From NCBI GenBank assembly GCA_037969175.1, contig JBBKWX010000214.1:1-17342 (forward strand): a stretch of 17,342 bases of DNA, in the 5' to 3' direction. Shown piece by piece: positions 15,130-17,342 of the stretch. Under the pieces are notes generated by a model. The model was given only the letters and a program-made list of their open reading frames with translations, had not been told where the DNA came from and ran no database searches. A program made the position numbers and the translations under genes. Position 1 is the first letter of the stretch; each line of letters starts with the position of its first letter. This stretch comes from JBBKWX01 sp037969175. GTDB taxonomy: Bacteria; Bacteroidota; Bacteroidia; AKYH767-A; JBBKVM01.

Positions 15130-17342
15130 ATGATAAAAATATTGATTCTTGAAAATAGAGATGAGGACATTGAATTGATCGAAGATCAGATGCGACGTTC
15201 CGGTATTTCGTTTGTTTCTGCCAGTTGTAGTAAGAGGGATGACTATTTCAATAAAATTCACAGTTTTAAGCCTGACATTATTCTATCCGACATTGCTCTA
15301 CCGGAATACGATGGTTTTGAAGCTTTGAAAGAAACAAAACTTAAGTATCCATCAATTCCGGTCATTATTGTTTCCGGTGTGATCGGTGAAGAGAAGGCTG
15401 CAGAGTGTATTCGGTTGGGTGCAAGTTGTTTTGTTTCAAAAAATAATTTGGAAGGAATTCAGGTTGGTATTGAAAGAGCGAGGAAAGATGCCGACATGTT
15501 ACGAAAAAGCGACGAAGCACAGAAAGCAGCAAAACACAATCAACGATTTCAGGAGGCGATAATTACCTACAGTTTTGATGGAATTATTGTTCTTGATGAA
15601 TTTGAGAAAATTAAATTTCAAAGTCAGGCAACATCTCGATTGACCGGATACAGTAAATCTAGTCTGAATATGATTAGATTATTTGACCATATTCATCAAG
15701 ACGATAAACAGGAGTTTGATCTTACTTTCCAAAGAGTAAAACGTATGCCTGGCAGCACCGCAATGTGTAAGGCTAGGTTTCCGCATAAAACTACCGGATG
15801 GAGAGTGATTGAATTCGTTATTCAGAATTTAATGGAGGTTGATTTCGTTAATGGGTATGTTATAAATTTCAGAGATATTTCGGAAACGGAACAAGCCTTT
15901 AACAAAGTTAGAGATGCAAGGAATAATTATTCAGATCTCTTTATGAATTCGTCTGATCTTCTTTTTGTTCTTGATAATAATCATAAGATCATAGAAAGAA
16001 ATAATATTGTGATCCATATTTTTGAGAGTGGAAATAAGGAGGTAGTTGGACAAAGTATTTTGGATTTTTCAGATGCTGCTTGTGATCGCGATAAATTTCA
16101 AAGCGCGCTTGAAAGATTAGCTGTTACCGGGAAAGAACAAGAGTTAGGCTGGTGGTTTGTCTCCGGTAAGAAAAGCAAATTTCCGGTTGATCTTTTACTG
16201 AGCCCCGTTGTGTTTTTTGATAACCCTTGTATCCTTGTAAAGGCCAGAGATATTAGTGATAGATATTTCTCCCGGGAAGCGCTCGAACAATCGGAGCAAA
16301 AGTATCGAACCCTTTTTGATAGAAATGTAGCCGGAGTGTTTCGATGCTCTTCAAGTGGAATAGTGTTGGATTGCAATATGTCATTTGCTTCGGGTTTTGA
16401 TAAAGATCCTATAGGTTCAAATATTAATGAACTATTAACCATTATTGACTCAAAGTCGAATATTACAACTCTGGTAAAAAAAGCTAAGATCATTGAAGAG
16501 TTGGAGGCTGAATATATTCACCCTAAAGGTGATCGGATCTCTTTTTTGATCAATCTTTCTTTTGTTGAGAATACCGGTGGTAAGCGCAGCAGTGAAATAG
16601 TCGGAACTGCAATTAATATCACTAAAAGAAAGCAGGCTGAATTGCTTACCCTGCATCAAAAAGAAAGGCTTGAAAAGCATATTGTAGATCAAACTTCGCA
16701 TGAGCTGGAGTTGGAAAAAATAACTCAGGATCTGTTAAGGTATAATAATGAGTTGGAACACTTTGCCTATATCACTTCTCATAATCTTCGCGCTCCGGTT
16801 GTCAATATGGTGATGTTGCAAAACTTATACAACTCCAGCCAGCCGGAAGATCCCGAAAATACAGAGATCATGGAAAAGATGAGAACTTCGATCTTGAAAT
16901 TGAATGAGACGATCTCAGACCTTACAGATGTTGTTGCATTAAAAAAAGATCCCAGAGGTTCGAAGAGTGTTTTTAGTGTTTATACTGCTGTTAAAGATAT
17001 CCTAAAAAGTATTGAAACTCAAGTGATTAAAGCAGGGGGAAGTGTTAAATTTCAATTTGATAAGAGTTTAAAAATAAATGTAGACAGAAGTCATTTTACC
17101 AATATAGTTTTGAATTTACTTACAAACGCAATTCGTTATAAGCATCCGGATAGAGATGTTGTAATTCAGATCTCCGCTTCAAGATCGGATGGTTTTCTGG
17201 TTCTTGGTATTAATGACAATGGATTAGGTCTTGATCTGGCAAAAACCGGTGGTAAATTATTTGATCTATATCAACGTTTTCATCCTGAGATTGAAGGCAA
17301 AGGACTTGGTTTGTATTTGGTTAAAAGTCAGATCGAAGGTCT
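15130..17342 (+). CDS. hybrid sensor kinase: receiver-PAS-PAS-PAS-HisKA-HATPase (partial, runs off right edge)
   Basis: An open frame runs from the ATG at 15130 to the window edge, 737 codons with no stop. An N-terminal receiver (1-118) has phosphoacceptor Asp54 in ILSDIALP, Ser82 and Lys104 (VSKNN). Three PAS-like segments follow, about 138-260, 265-375 and 388-505. HisKA has acceptor His551 in SHNLRAP, and the HATPase domain has N-box Asn666 (LTNAIRY), DNGLG (Asp696) and GKGLGLYLV (723-731). The residue after the His is Asn, not the usual Asp or Glu, a variant I recall among Bacteroidota kinases. No TM segment is seen, so it should be cytosolic. It lies 9 nt after the receiver gene in one operon. 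The end and any further domain are unseen. Confidence 0.9.
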   Translation, partial: MIKILILENRDEDIELIEDQMRRSGISFVSASCSKRDDYFNKIHSFKPDIILSDIALPEYDGFEALKETKLKYPSIPVIIVSGVIGEEKAAECIRLGASCFVSKNNLEGIQVGIERARKDADMLRKSDEAQKAAKHNQRFQEAIITYSFDGIIVLDEFEKIKFQSQATSRLTGYSKSSLNMIRLFDHIHQDDKQEFDLTFQRVKRMPGSTAMCKARFPHKTTGWRVIEFVIQNLMEVDFVNGYVINFRDISETEQAFNKVRDARNNYSDLFMNSSDLLFVLDNNHKIIERNNIVIHIFESGNKEVVGQSILDFSDAACDRDKFQSALERLAVTGKEQELGWWFVSGKKSKFPVDLLLSPVVFFDNPCILVKARDISDRYFSREALEQSEQKYRTLFDRNVAGVFRCSSSGIVLDCNMSFASGFDKDPIGSNINELLTIIDSKSNITTLVKKAKIIEELEAEYIHPKGDRISFLINLSFVENTGGKRSSEIVGTAINITKRKQAELLTLHQKERLEKHIVDQTSHELELEKITQDLLRYNNELEHFAYITSHNLRAPVVNMVMLQNLYNSSQPEDPENTEIMEKMRTSILKLNETISDLTDVVALKKDPRGSKSVFSVYTAVKDILKSIETQVIKAGGSVKFQFDKSLKINVDRSHFTNIVLNLLTNAIRYKHPDRDVVIQISASRSDGFLVLGINDNGLGLDLAKTGGKLFDLYQRFHPEIEGKGLGLYLVKSQIEG

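Noticed and set aside
16098..16701. Two minus-strand frames of 131 and 83 residues
   Set aside because: Both lie antisense to the clearly coding receiver-PAS kinase frame.

Overview
The window reads as chromosomal DNA of a Bacteroidota bacterium, probably from the Flavobacteriales or a nearby order. The evidence is an AT-rich base composition, several TAnnTTTG-type -7 promoter boxes close to start codons, a five-repeat DUF349 protein, a secreted protein with a type IX secretion-like C-terminal domain, an S46 dipeptidyl-peptidase and a DUF819 membrane protein. No transposase, phage gene, CRISPR array or recognisable defence locus was seen.

Layout. Positions 1-932 carry no convincing gene. They hold a long imperfect palindrome, a short GC-rich hairpin and a structured, repeat-like block that ends in a perfect 13-bp hairpin. 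Next come, on the minus strand, a DUF349 repeat protein whose start is reset here to 2978 and a CAU tRNA with its own terminator. A plus-strand HAD phosphatase of the YihX type follows. On the minus strand come a previously uncalled 52-residue gene (4133-4291) with a strong Shine-Dalgarno site and a terminator, methylmalonyl-CoA epimerase, and a secreted Fn3-like/T9SS protein that overlaps the epimerase by ATGA. Then come a tandem universal stress protein (+) and a rhomboid protease (-) that meet tail to tail, a seven-bladed WD40 protein (+), a small two-TM membrane protein (-), an S46 peptidase with the DPP11-type specificity residue (-), and divergently a DUF819 membrane protein (+).

The right end (12138 to the window edge) is a signalling operon on the plus strand. 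It has a membrane histidine kinase with a periplasmic sensor and three PAS domains, an overlapping stand-alone Rcp1-type receiver, and after 9 nt a soluble receiver-PAS-PAS-PAS-histidine kinase that runs off the window. The three could form a branched phosphorelay, but no output domain is visible.

Most of the window is ordinary housekeeping and accessory content. The items most worth a second look are the 52-residue gene, the structured 5' block, the overlapping divergent promoters at 10764-10780, the 5'-terminal hairpin ahead of the DUF349 gene, and the kinase/receiver/kinase module.
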